From UBA12087 sp964370815 (lineage in GTDB: Bacteria > Chloroflexota > Anaerolineae > Anaerolineales > Villigracilaceae), in the NCBI GenBank assembly GCA_964370815.1, contig CAYJKQ010000001.1, positions 248,001-312,000 of the forward strand: a DNA stretch of 64,000 bases, read 5' to 3'. The position numbers were made by a program, and so were the translations under genes. The number at the start of each line of letters is the position of its first letter. Position 1 is the stretch's first letter. Of the stretch, positions 17,884-26,521 are shown one piece after another. Under the pieces are notes generated by a model. The model did no database searches and had not been told where the DNA came from. It saw nothing but the letters and a program-made list of their open reading frames with translations.

Positions 17884-19461
17884 ATGGTCACTGTTTTCCA
17901 AGGTTTATCAGAAGATTATTGGAAATCTTTTTCAATCAGTAAAGATGACATTGATTTTATCAACAATTTCCTTTTTGAAAACGAAATTCCTCACACAGCG
18001 AAAGAATTGGTCCCATTGTTAATCAAAGAAAGGATCCAAAAGGAAAAACAGCTTTTATTGGAGAAACAAAAAAGTCATGGGAAAGCATATTTGCCAAGTG
18101 AAAAATACTCTGTCGGCGAAAAATTAGTATTCCCAAAGCGTGAATGGCAGGAAGGTACCATAACTTCGATCCGTCCAGGAGTGAACCCAAATATCGGAGA
18201 GTTTGATGTTTTGTATGTGGATTTCAATGATCACCAGATCTCACAATTTGCAGGAAATTTGCTTGACCATAAATTAAATAAAGAAACTGAAATTATTGAA
18301 GCTGAAAGTGATTTAGAATACGAAGAATTATCAAACTTATATGCTGCTTCCATTGAATGCAAATTATTAACGGCGTTAATTGATGATAACGGGTTAGTTA
18401 GGATTGCTGGAAGATGGTTTCCAGAAGCACTCCTTATAAATATAAACCTTGGTCAATTAAACCTGGCTGAAGCAATTCTTGATGAAGCAAAAGGAACGCC
18501 TCTTACCACCCCGGCAATTCTGAAGCAAATTGAGATTAACGGGGATACCAACTCAAACTTACTTGAATTCTCAATGAATTATGCTTTACAAGAAGACAAT
18601 CGTTTCGATGAAATTGGTCCTGCTGGGGAAGTTCTTTGGTGCCTGGAACGCCTTGAACCTGAAGGGGTTAGGAATATTCCAGCACAGTTACTATACGATC
18701 CTGTAGAATACGATAAATCTATTTTATCAGAAGAAATGCTCGAATTAGTATTGGAACTTGATGATGAATTGAGTGATTTACCCAATATTGAAGATTACCA
18801 AAATGATACGATTGTGAGCCTAACTTATTCACATTGGAGGGCAGGAACGTTGCCTGTATCTAATAGAGTAAACCCTCATATCCCGTTTGCTTATGAATCA
18901 GAACGGATTCGCTTCACTTTGGTGGATGAAAAAACGAATGAAGAGATTCCTGCATGGGTTGTAAGAAAGAACAGATATGTGTACGGATTAAAGGATTTTT
19001 ATGATCGCTACGGATTGATTCCAGGTAGTTTGATCTCGTTGCGAAAGAGTAATAAACAGGGGATCGTATTAATTGACGCTAAGACCCGACGTCCTAAAAA
19101 GGAATGGGTTCGAACAGTCTTAGTGGGAAGAGACGGCGGTATTGTATTTGCAATGCTAAAGCAGAACATTTTTGCTGATTATAATGAAAGAATGGTTGTA
19201 GCAGTTCCTGATATGGCAGGACTTGATACTGCGAGAGTACAATTTTCACAGAATAAAAAATCGTTTGAGGAAAATGTTGTTTCAATCATGAGAGATTTGA
19301 CGAGGCTAAATTTACAAGGTCATATTCATGCTCAGGAATTATATTCAGCAATTAATATCGTTATGCGTTGTCCTCCAGGACCCATCTTTAGTTTGTTAGC
19401 CACAAGGGATACTTTTGCACATGTTGGAGACCTGCATTATCGATTGAAAGAAACGATTTAA
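17884..19461 (+). CDS. Uncharacterised multi-domain HTH protein
   Basis: I do not recognise a characterised function. ATG 17884 has AAGG at a good distance; ATG 17878 is two codons earlier with none. About 525 aa. Apparent layout: an N-terminal helical/HTH segment (about 1-55); a small beta domain (about 75-125, YSVGEKLVFPKREWQEGTI ... FDVLYVDFND) that resembles Tudor/KOW barrels; a winged-helix-like segment (about 195-255, TPAILKQIEI ... RFDEIGPAGEVLWCLERLEP); a beta-rich middle with YGLKDFYDRYGLIPGSLISL; and a C-terminal helical/wing segment ending FAHVGDLHYRL, which resembles HARE-HTH domain ends. No catalytic motif is seen. The chain looks like a nucleic-acid-binding scaffold. It is followed 13 bp later by a second uncharacterised gene. 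Confidence 0.8.
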   Translation: MVTVFQGLSEDYWKSFSISKDDIDFINNFLFENEIPHTAKELVPLLIKERIQKEKQLLLEKQKSHGKAYLPSEKYSVGEKLVFPKREWQEGTITSIRPGVNPNIGEFDVLYVDFNDHQISQFAGNLLDHKLNKETEIIEAESDLEYEELSNLYAASIECKLLTALIDDNGLVRIAGRWFPEALLININLGQLNLAEAILDEAKGTPLTTPAILKQIEINGDTNSNLLEFSMNYALQEDNRFDEIGPAGEVLWCLERLEPEGVRNIPAQLLYDPVEYDKSILSEEMLELVLELDDELSDLPNIEDYQNDTIVSLTYSHWRAGTLPVSNRVNPHIPFAYESERIRFTLVDEKTNEEIPAWVVRKNRYVYGLKDFYDRYGLIPGSLISLRKSNKQGIVLIDAKTRRPKKEWVRTVLVGRDGGIVFAMLKQNIFADYNERMVVAVPDMAGLDTARVQFSQNKKSFEENVVSIMRDLTRLNLQGHIHAQELYSAINIVMRCPPGPIFSLLATRDTFAHVGDLHYRLKETI

Positions 19462-19474
19462 TTAGAGGTGATTT

Positions 19475-19912
19475 ATGTCGGAATTCAAGAGAATGAATTT
19501 GATGAAACCAAATATCAATACACCTTTTCATCTGGATTTTGAGTGGTGGAAAGGGATGGATCGTAATTGGCGTGTCGATTTGCGTGGGCTATTATGTTTT
19601 GAACACAAAGAAGCATTCAATTCTTTACCAGAGGATCAGATGATAGACTGGGTCGATCCTGAATCAGCTGAGGTAATACCTATGGATGGTTTACAGTATA
19701 TGATAACCAACCATTGCGCACTACAGGATGAATTTCTTAATGATCATACAACCTTGGTCGATGCAGTCTTTCGTACTTTTTTATCAAATGGAAATACTCC
19801 AATGTCCGCTGAAGAATTAGGTAAATATTTAGTTCGACCGGCCGGATTGATCTTGAAGACATTGGGTGGTTCGATGGTTTACAAAGGTATCCGACCATAT
19901 ATTCACCAATAA
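19475..19912 (+). CDS. Uncharacterised protein, partner of the preceding HTH protein
   Basis: 145 aa, GAGGTG before the start, 13 bp after the 525-aa gene, so very likely one operon. The N-terminal half is rich in aromatic residues (FHLDFEWWKGMDRNWRVDLRG). The C-terminal part (TPMSAEELGKYLVRPAGLILKTLG ... VYKGIRPYI) reads as a winged helix-turn-helix with a basic recognition segment. No signal peptide or membrane segment. I cannot assign a function; a DNA- or RNA-binding role with its neighbour is inferred from the fold pattern only. tRNA-Arg follows immediately. Confidence 0.78.
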   Translation: MSEFKRMNLMKPNINTPFHLDFEWWKGMDRNWRVDLRGLLCFEHKEAFNSLPEDQMIDWVDPESAEVIPMDGLQYMITNHCALQDEFLNDHTTLVDAVFRTFLSNGNTPMSAEELGKYLVRPAGLILKTLGGSMVYKGIRPYIHQ

Positions 19913-19919
19913 TTTAATT

Positions 19920-19992
19920 GCCTCTGTAGCTCAATGGACAGAGCAGCAGCCTTCTAAGCTGTTGGTTGTGGGTTCGAGTCCCGCCAGAGGCG
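19920..19992 (+). tRNA. tRNA-Arg (anticodon TCT)
   Basis: A complete cloverleaf: acceptor GCCTCTG/CAGAGGC, D-arm AGCTCAATGGACAGAGC, anticodon loop CTTCTAA with TCT, and T-arm with GGTTCGAGTCC. Discriminator G; CCA is not encoded. Confidence 0.95.
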
Positions 19993-20101
19993 CCTTATTG
20001 AATTCGTTATGTTTAAAGGAAATGGATTAAGTATATGGAGATTGGGAGCATAGGTTTAATAACATTTATAGGTAATTCGGGGCATCGCGACTGGTTAATC
20101 T

Positions 20102-20278
20102 TTGGAAACTTCTGTTTGTGATTGGAAGACTCATCATTTCCATTTTGGAGAATTTGACACAACTGTCGATCTTCTAAAAGGTGTGTCACTGGAGAATTTA
20201 GTTGCATATTATAATGATGAATTTTTATCAATCACTATTCCAATTACTAAAATAACCACAATTCAGATCATAAGGTAA
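20102..20278 (+). pseudogene. Probable Hsp20/alpha-crystallin C-terminal remnant
   Basis: An open frame of 58 codons that begins after a stop, with no ATG or ribosome site. It contains FHFGEFDTTVDLLKGVSLEN, then YYNDEFLSITIPITK, which follows the Hsp20 pattern (G.F.R...LP.gVd...I.A.y.nG.L.I.lPK). Upstream in another frame, near 20037-20120, a short stretch could be the preceding part, so the gene appears truncated and frameshifted. It lies just upstream of lon, another heat-shock gene. The match is by eye and could be chance. Confidence 0.4.
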
Positions 20279-20430
20279 ATAACAAATATATGTCTGCTTC
20301 ACGTTGGCATTCAAACATCATTGATTTTTTTGACTGGTTAGGCGATCCTGAAGCCTCACTGGAGGAATTATTTTTGCCATCTATATTGACTCGATTAACA
20401 AAGAAGGGTGAAAACACCCCGAAGGTAGAT

Positions 20431-22824
20431 ATGTCTTCCGAAACGTCCGACGAAACCATTAAATTCCCTGATGAACTTCCCATACTTCCATTGCGAGGAG
20501 TAGTTGTTTATCCACAAACTGCAATTCCATTAACTATTGGACAAGCGAGATCGATACGATTGGTGGATGATGCAGCAGGAGGCGACCGTTTAATAGGGTT
20601 GATAGCCTCCCGCAAACCAGATTTGGAAAACCCGGAACCGGATGACTTATATTCTGTCGGAACCATCGCTGTCATCCACAGGCTGTTCCGTGCACCTGAT
20701 GACACAATACGACTCTTAGTTCAAGGATTGGTTCGTTTTAAATTGGGTGAAATTGTTCAAAGCGAACCTTACTATAAGGCTACAATCCAATTGTTTCCTG
20801 AAGATGTGGAAACAGGGCTTGAGATTGATGCTTTGGCACGAAATGCAAGGGATCAATTTGCGCAATTAGCTGAGATCAATCAATCAATACCACGCGAATT
20901 GGCTTCTTCCATAATAATACTTGAAGATCCATTACAAACTGTGTATACGATCGCTAATTTCCAGCGAATTGAACTCGATGATGCCCAAAAAATATTGGAA
21001 TTGGATTCTGCAAAAGCAAAGCTCCATAAATTAATCGGTTTTCTGGTTCGAGAAAGCGAGGTTTTACATCTGGGGCAGAAAATTCAGAATCAAGCCAGAT
21101 CTGAGATCGAACAAGTTCAGCGAGAATATTTTTTACGAGAACAATTAAAAGCGATTCAGAAAGAGCTGGGAGAACATGACGAACAGGCAGTTGAGATAGA
21201 GGAATTCAGGCAAAAGATTAGTATCGCGAAGATGCCCGAAGAAACTGCTAAACAAGCACGGCGTGAACTCGATCGACTCTCTCGTCTGCCGACAGCAGCG
21301 GCTGAGTACGGAGTCATACGTACATATTTGGATTGGCTGGTATCTCTTCCCTGGTCAAATGTAGAAACTGATAGTTTGGATATTGCATATGCCCGCAGAA
21401 TTCTAGATGATGATCACTATGGATTGATTGATGTTAAACAGAGGGTCCTCGAATATCTGGCAATACGAAAATTAAGGATTGAACGAAAGACCAATTTAAA
21501 TAATGGATATAAAGATAAGATACGCCATGAGCGTGAAGGAGTGATCCTATGTTTTGTTGGGCCACCCGGAGTAGGGAAAACTTCTCTTGGGCAATCCATA
21601 GCACGAGCAATGGGGAGAAAATTTGTTCGTATATCACTCGGTGGGGTTCGTGATGAAGCTGAAATACGAGGTCACAGGCGGACTTACATTGGCGCAATGC
21701 CTGGAAGGATATTACAAGCACTGAGAAGAATTGAATCAAAGAATCCGGTTTTCATGCTGGATGAAATTGATAAACTTGTTTTTGACAATCATGGTGACCC
21801 TGCTTCAGCATTATTGGAAGTACTTGACCCGGAGCAGAATAATGAATTCAGGGACAATTATCTTGAAGTGGCATATGATCTGTCACAGGTGATGTTTATT
21901 ACAACAGCGAATCAACTCGGAACGATTCCGTCACCCTTACTTGATCGAATGGAAGTCATTCGGCTCTCAGGATATACTGAACGCGAGAAAATTGCGATAG
22001 CCAAACAATATCTTGTCCCACGCCAGATCAAGGAGAATGGTTTACGCAAGCCTGAAATAAAATTCATGGTTGCAGCTCTAAGAACAATAATTGAATTGTA
22101 TACCCGTGAATCAGGCGTGAGAAACTTGGAACGGCAAATTGGTACTGTATGCAGAAAAATAGGTATGAAAATTGCTGAGAACTTGGAAGTAAACCCACGG
22201 ATAACAAGCGATGCAGCTAAGAAATTTCTAGGCAATCCCATCTTTGTCGAACCTGAGGAAGTTGACTCTCGCACATCTATTCCAGGTGTCGCTGCTGGGC
22301 TGGCATGGACACCTTTTGGTGGGGATGTATTGTTTATTGAAGCTACAAAAATGCCTGGCAGTAAAGGCTTTCAATTAACAGGATCACTAGGGAATGTAAT
22401 GCAGGAGTCTGCAAAGGCAGCCTTATCCTACGTACGAGCCCATGCGTCAGCTATTGGTCTTTCTGAAGATTTCTTTGAAAAAACAGATATTCATATGCAT
22501 ATTCCATCGGGATCACAACCGAAAGATGGTCCATCAGCTGGCGTAACAATGGCCATGGCTTTGGTTTCTCTATTAACTGGCCGATCAATAAAAAAAAGGG
22601 TTGGAATGACAGGAGAGATCACTTTAAGAGGACAGGTTTTAGCCGTTGGAGGAATAAAAGAAAAGATGCTTGCTGCACATAGAGCTGGCTTAAAAACCGT
22701 GATATTGCCCAAGCGCAATGAATTGGATATCAATGATATTCCTGATGAAATCAAGAATTCTCTAAAATTTATTTTTGTAGAAACTGTGAGTGAAGTTTTG
22801 GAGAATGCAATAGATTTAAAATAA
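20431..22824 (+). CDS. lon: ATP-dependent protease Lon
   Basis: ATG 20431 has GAAGG upstream and gives 797 aa beginning just before the canonical N-domain motif LPILPLRGVVVYPQ; this matches normal Lon length. An in-frame ATG at 20290 would add 47 residues and has no ribosome site. The AAA module has Walker A GPPGVGKT (residues 377-384) and Walker B FMLDEIDKL. The C-terminal protease has PKDGPSAGVTMA with catalytic Ser702 and the dyad Lys745 in GGIKEKM. It degrades misfolded and regulatory proteins in the cytoplasm. Complete and intact. Confidence 0.96.
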   Translation: MSSETSDETIKFPDELPILPLRGVVVYPQTAIPLTIGQARSIRLVDDAAGGDRLIGLIASRKPDLENPEPDDLYSVGTIAVIHRLFRAPDDTIRLLVQGLVRFKLGEIVQSEPYYKATIQLFPEDVETGLEIDALARNARDQFAQLAEINQSIPRELASSIIILEDPLQTVYTIANFQRIELDDAQKILELDSAKAKLHKLIGFLVRESEVLHLGQKIQNQARSEIEQVQREYFLREQLKAIQKELGEHDEQAVEIEEFRQKISIAKMPEETAKQARRELDRLSRLPTAAAEYGVIRTYLDWLVSLPWSNVETDSLDIAYARRILDDDHYGLIDVKQRVLEYLAIRKLRIERKTNLNNGYKDKIRHEREGVILCFVGPPGVGKTSLGQSIARAMGRKFVRISLGGVRDEAEIRGHRRTYIGAMPGRILQALRRIESKNPVFMLDEIDKLVFDNHGDPASALLEVLDPEQNNEFRDNYLEVAYDLSQVMFITTANQLGTIPSPLLDRMEVIRLSGYTEREKIAIAKQYLVPRQIKENGLRKPEIKFMVAALRTIIELYTRESGVRNLERQIGTVCRKIGMKIAENLEVNPRITSDAAKKFLGNPIFVEPEEVDSRTSIPGVAAGLAWTPFGGDVLFIEATKMPGSKGFQLTGSLGNVMQESAKAALSYVRAHASAIGLSEDFFEKTDIHMHIPSGSQPKDGPSAGVTMAMALVSLLTGRSIKKRVGMTGEITLRGQVLAVGGIKEKMLAAHRAGLKTVILPKRNELDINDIPDEIKNSLKFIFVETVSEVLENAIDLK

Positions 22825-22874
22825 TATATCAAATTAAGATCAACGATTAATGAAGTGGATAATACTTAACGATT

Positions 22875-23234
22875 ATGATAAAAATATTAATAATCGAAGA
22901 TGATGAGGCTATGGTATCTCTCCTTGGAACTCTTCTTGGATTGGAAGGTTATCATGTAATAAACCTTTCTTTGTACGACCAGGATATTATTCAGTTCGTG
23001 CAGGATACATTACCCGACTTAATTTTACTGGACGTTCACCTTGGTCAACAAAATGGGCTTGAATTGGTAAAGGGGTTTAAAGAATTAAGTAACTTAAAGA
23101 CAATTAAGGTGATTATGACTTCAGGATTAGATCTTGGAGGGAATTGTAAGGCCGCTGGAGCAGACGAGTTTATTCAAAAACCATACATGCCCGATGAGCT
23201 TTTAGAAAAAATTAAGTCTTTTTTCCCTGAATAA
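22875..23234 (+). CDS. Stand-alone response regulator receiver
   Basis: 119 aa receiver domain: acidic pocket IEDDEAM at the start, phospho-acceptor Asp in LILLDVHLGQQNGLELV, Thr/Ser in VIMTSG, Lys in FIQKPYMPDELL. No output domain. It starts a close string with the GNAT (5-bp gap) and moaB genes, 50 bp after lon. Confidence 0.88.
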   Translation: MIKILIIEDDEAMVSLLGTLLGLEGYHVINLSLYDQDIIQFVQDTLPDLILLDVHLGQQNGLELVKGFKELSNLKTIKVIMTSGLDLGGNCKAAGADEFIQKPYMPDELLEKIKSFFPE

Positions 23235-23239
23235 AGAAA

Positions 23240-23674
23240 ATGAAAAATCCACGGATCAATATTAGGGAAGCGCAAATTCCAGGTGATTACCAGGGGATTC
23301 TTAGCCTGTGGAAATCTGCTGGACCAGGTATTCACATCACTGCATCAGACAGTTTGGATGAGATTCAAAAAAAACAATTGCGAGACCCAGATCTGTTCTT
23401 AGTCGCAGATTTTGATGGTGGAGTAATCGGTACAGTATTGGGAGGCTTTGATGGCAGGAGGGGTATAGTTTATCATCTGGCTGTATTAGAACCATATCGA
23501 GAGCAGGGAATTGGCGAATCCTTGATGTCCGAGCTTGAAGATCGATTGCATCGTAAGGGTTGCATAAGATGCTACCTTTTGGTTACAATGGATAGTCAAA
23601 AAAACATTGAGTATTATCTAAATCGGGGATGGGATAAATTAGAGTTATTTATCATGGGGAAGGATATTGGGTAA
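23240..23674 (+). CDS. GNAT family N-acetyltransferase
   Basis: 144 aa. The acetyl-CoA-binding motif A is seen as VYHLAVLEPYREQGIGESLMSELEDRL (R/QxxGxG type), with VIGTVLGGFDGRRG as the preceding strand pair and the C-terminal NIEYYLNRGWDKLE typical of YpeA/RimI-like members. Substrate unknown. It is tightly spaced between a receiver gene and moaB, which suggests co-transcription but no obvious shared pathway. Confidence 0.88.
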   Translation: MKNPRINIREAQIPGDYQGILSLWKSAGPGIHITASDSLDEIQKKQLRDPDLFLVADFDGGVIGTVLGGFDGRRGIVYHLAVLEPYREQGIGESLMSELEDRLHRKGCIRCYLLVTMDSQKNIEYYLNRGWDKLELFIMGKDIG

Positions 23675-23675
23675 T

Positions 23676-24170
23676 ATGTCATTGCGCATTGGAATATTGA
23701 CTGCATCTGATCGTTCCTCAAGAGGAGAAAGAAAAGATCAGACAAGCCCAGCTTTGGAGGAAGCAATTAAATCTGAGAATTGGCAGGTTATGCGCGTAGC
23801 CATTGTTCCAGACGATTTCCAGATTATTAAAGAAACCTTGATCTCGTGGACTGATGGCGGTGAAATGGATGTTATTTTTACAACCGGTGGAACAGGTTTT
23901 TCACCCAGAGATATTACACCTGAAGCTACCCTTGCGGTAGTAGAAAGGCTAGCTCCAGGTATGACTGAAGCGATGCGAATTTTCAGTATGAAAGCCACTC
24001 CACATGCCATGTTGTCAAGGGGAATAGCAGGTATCCGCAAAGAAGTTCTCATCATCAATTTTCCAGGAAGTCCAAGAGCAGCGATTGAAAATTTCAAAGT
24101 GGTTCAGCCAGTTTTAGCTCACGCTGTTGAGTTGTTGAAAAACGATCCGGAATCTGAAAAACACCATTAA
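23676..24170 (+). CDS. moaB: MoaB/MogA family molybdopterin adenylyltransferase
   Basis: ATG 23676, one base after the GNAT stop, gives 164 aa (MSLRIGILTASDRSSRGERKDQTSPAL). Motifs DVIFTTGGTGFSPRDITPEAT and FPGSPRAAIENF are diagnostic of the family. It adenylates molybdopterin as a step in molybdenum cofactor assembly. The moaC-moaD-moaE genes lie about 7 kb downstream in the same window, consistent with a functional Moco pathway. Confidence 0.93.
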   Translation: MSLRIGILTASDRSSRGERKDQTSPALEEAIKSENWQVMRVAIVPDDFQIIKETLISWTDGGEMDVIFTTGGTGFSPRDITPEATLAVVERLAPGMTEAMRIFSMKATPHAMLSRGIAGIRKEVLIINFPGSPRAAIENFKVVQPVLAHAVELLKNDPESEKHH

Positions 24171-24268
24171 GAATTACCTTAGACTTAAAAACCTAAATAT
24201 AACAGAAATGAGATTTTAATTATTTTTAGAAGTATAATTCCAGAAAAATAATGAAATTGTGAGGAAGT

Positions 24269-24826
24269 ATGATTGACGTAAATGATCTTCGAAAGGGTGT
24301 AACATTCGAATTAGATGGTTCGCTTTTTAAAGTATTGGATTATAACCATAACAAATCAGGTCGAGGAAATGCATCCATAAAAATAAAGGCTAGAAACCTT
24401 AGAACAGGCGCCACCTTGGATAAGACATTTATTTCCGGCAATCAGGTTCAAGAAGCCCGCCTTGATTTTCATAATGTTCAGTTCTTATACTCCGATAGCG
24501 ATTTTTATTACTTCATGGATAATGAAACTTATGAGCAACCAGGAATTAAGGCAGACTTGTTAGGAGATACAGCTCTGTATTTGGTTGAAGGCATGGAAGT
24601 GAAATTAACATATTATGACGGGGAAGCAATTGATATCGAAATACCTTCTTCAGTAGACTTAAAAGTCGAATTCGCAGAAGCTTCTGTTAGAGGTGATACA
24701 GCAACAGGAGTAACCAAGAAAGTAAAAACGACAAATGGACTTGAGGTGCAGTGCCCGAATTTCATTAACGTAGGAGATACAATCCGCGTTGATACTCGCA
24801 CTGGCGCTTATTTAACACGAGCGTAA
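24269..24826 (+). CDS. efp: Translation elongation factor P, arginine-tip type
   Basis: 185 aa, normal length, with GAGGAA before the start. Domain I loop reads NHNKSGRGNASIK, so the tip residue (position 32) is Arg rather than the Lys of the E. coli type. Domain III ends with NFINVGDTIRVDTRTGAYLTRA as usual. EF-P rescues ribosomes stalled at proline stretches. An Arg tip is known in rhamnosylated Pseudomonas EF-P (EarP) and in some other lineages. No EarP gene is in the window. A TATAAT lies at 24233-24238 and a terminator follows. Confidence 0.95.
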   Translation: MIDVNDLRKGVTFELDGSLFKVLDYNHNKSGRGNASIKIKARNLRTGATLDKTFISGNQVQEARLDFHNVQFLYSDSDFYYFMDNETYEQPGIKADLLGDTALYLVEGMEVKLTYYDGEAIDIEIPSSVDLKVEFAEASVRGDTATGVTKKVKTTNGLEVQCPNFINVGDTIRVDTRTGAYLTRA

Positions 24827-24857
24827 GAATAGGTATTTTTGCCTAAAATGTGAAAGC

Positions 24858-24895
24858 GAATAGACCGAAAAGAACGGTTCTATTCACTTTTATTT
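24858..24895 (+). terminator. Intrinsic terminator after efp
   Basis: GAATAGACC and GGTTCTATTC form a stem with one bulged base, followed by ACTTTTATTT. It lies 31 bp after the efp stop. Confidence 0.7.
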
Positions 24896-24913
24896 AATGT
24901 GAAAGGATTTGGA

Positions 24914-25243
24914 ATGCGTACACCCTCCGGTATTGAGTGTAATTATTTCTATGGAGATTATTATCGTGGAAGAAAAAATGAGGAATGCAGCCTATTAAAG
25001 GAATTTTCACATCAATGGCAACCCAGCTTTTGCAAGACTTGTCCTGTTCCGTCAATTCTACGTGCAAATGCATGTAAGTTTATGCGCTTAACCCCAAGAA
25101 TCACAAGACCTGCTATTGCATTTTTTCAACAGCGCGTTCAAGTTGAATCCTATTGTAAAAAAACAGATCAGGTTGTTATTGAACCCCATATAGGTTGTGG
25201 TGAATGCCATCCCATCCTTCCGAATATTAAAGTGAAAAAATGA
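24914..25243 (+). CDS. Small cysteine-rich protein of unknown function
   Basis: ATG 24914 has AAAGGA 6 bp upstream; 109 aa. Eight cysteines are arranged as single C9 and C25, CKTC (40-43), C54, C81 and CGEC (95-98), which suggests a zinc or iron-sulfur site. No membrane segment or signal peptide. The stop overlaps the start of the HAD gene by 4 bp (ATGA), so the two are translationally coupled. I do not recognise a named family. Confidence 0.7.
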   Translation: MRTPSGIECNYFYGDYYRGRKNEECSLLKEFSHQWQPSFCKTCPVPSILRANACKFMRLTPRITRPAIAFFQQRVQVESYCKKTDQVVIEPHIGCGECHPILPNIKVKK

Positions 25244-26319
25244 CATTAACGCTTTTACTTGACCTTGATGATACTCTGCTCGATTCAAATATGGTAGATT
25301 TTGTACCTGCTTATTTTCAAGCTTTGTCCGGTGCCCTGAAAGGTTTAGTTTCGCCAGAAATTATGATCCAGGCACTCTTGGGTGGGACGAAAAAAATGAT
25401 GGAAAATAAAGATCCGGAGCTTTACTTATATGAAGTATTTGATGATTATTTCTATCCGAAAATTGGAATAGATAAAGAAGATCTTTTTCCGAAGATCAAC
25501 AATTTTTATGATAATATTTTTCCGGATCTCAAGTATTTGACAAAACAGCGTCAGGATTCTATTGATTTTGTTAATTGGGCAATAGATGAAGATATTAAAA
25601 TAATCATCGCAACAAATCCACTATTTCCTATAAAAGCAATTAATCACAAGCTGCGTTGGGCAGGACTGCCTCCAGAAAAATATTCTTTTGTAATGGTTAC
25701 AACTTATGAAAACTTCCACTTTACAAAAGAGAATATTTCATATTTTCCAGAAATACTTGGTAAGTTAGGTTGGTCAGATGATCCGGTAGTTATGGTTGGG
25801 AACGACTTAAAAATGGATATAGAACCAGCCATGGCAGCTGGAATACTAGTGTTTTGGTTAAATAATGAAGTAAGAGGGGCAATAAAACATCAAGAAATTC
25901 CTCAAGGTCGAATGGAAGACTTACGTAATTGGTTGGAAGCGATCCCAATTGAATCTCTTCTCTATTCCTGTCAAAAACCTACTGCTTTGATTGCGGTGAT
26001 ACGTTCGATACCTGCTGTATTAGAAACATTTTTATCCGGTCTCGATGAAGAAAAAATCAGTTGTCATTCAAATGTGAATGAAAGGTCGATAAAAGAGGTA
26101 TTATGTCATCTACGGGATGTGGAACTCGAGGTTAATCTGCCTCGTATCCAATGGATATTAAGTCAGGATAAAGCGTCTGAGACTGATATTATTTCTGATT
26201 CATGGGTAATTGAAAAAAAATTGTGCCGGGCAGAACGGGGTGGAAGCCTTGCATGGATTCATAAAGGCTCGATCAAAGACAATCAGCCTTTTGGAAAATA
26301 TTCCGTTAAAGTGGGATAA
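25240..26319 (+). CDS. HAD-family hydrolase fused to a DinB-like domain, frameshifted
   Basis: 359 aa as read. The HAD nucleophile motif is LLLDLDDTLLDSN at the start, motif II IIIATNPLFP, and motif III/IV VVMVGNDLKMDIEPAMAAGI. From about residue 245 the chain changes to a DinB/YfiT-like helical bundle (ALIAVIRSIPAVLETFLSGLD ... VLCHLRDVELEVNLPRIQWIL). The frame then leaves this domain after a run of eight A (26213-26220) and ends in unrelated residues. The missing C-terminal helices are in the +1 frame. The fusion pairs a phosphatase-like domain with a metal-binding DinB fold; function unknown. Confidence 0.8.
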   Translation: MTLTLLLDLDDTLLDSNMVDFVPAYFQALSGALKGLVSPEIMIQALLGGTKKMMENKDPELYLYEVFDDYFYPKIGIDKEDLFPKINNFYDNIFPDLKYLTKQRQDSIDFVNWAIDEDIKIIIATNPLFPIKAINHKLRWAGLPPEKYSFVMVTTYENFHFTKENISYFPEILGKLGWSDDPVVMVGNDLKMDIEPAMAAGILVFWLNNEVRGAIKHQEIPQGRMEDLRNWLEAIPIESLLYSCQKPTALIAVIRSIPAVLETFLSGLDEEKISCHSNVNERSIKEVLCHLRDVELEVNLPRIQWILSQDKASETDIISDSWVIEKKLCRAERGGSLAWIHKGSIKDNQPFGKYSVKVG

Positions 26320-26443
26320 ACCCTTGAGTCATTCAATTTTCGGATCAAACACAATACTTGAATTAGTAGCTAGGATGGTCGGACATGATAAAGACCACAT
26401 CAAACAGATCCATCGTCTATTAAACCACGCTCACAGTAATTAA
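26222..26443 (+). pseudogene. Out-of-frame 3' part of the HAD-DinB gene
   Basis: The +1 frame after the A8 run encodes NGVEALHGFIKARSKTISLL, then LSHSIFGSNTILELVARMVGHDKDHIKQIH. The last part is the typical terminal DinB_2 helix with its HDxxH motif. Removing one A from the run joins this to the upstream frame as a roughly 401-aa protein. It is either a true mutation, an assembly indel, or slippage on the A-run. Confidence 0.75.
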
Positions 26444-26521
26444 TCCTGCGCATCCCTTTCAATCGGGTTGTGTTATAACGTCAGAGAATTAGTTGGACGT
26501 TATTTTTGGAGGATAAAAATT

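Noticed and set aside
20013..20231. 72-aa minus-strand ORF before lon
   Set aside because: Shadow of the Hsp20-like frame, no ribosome site.
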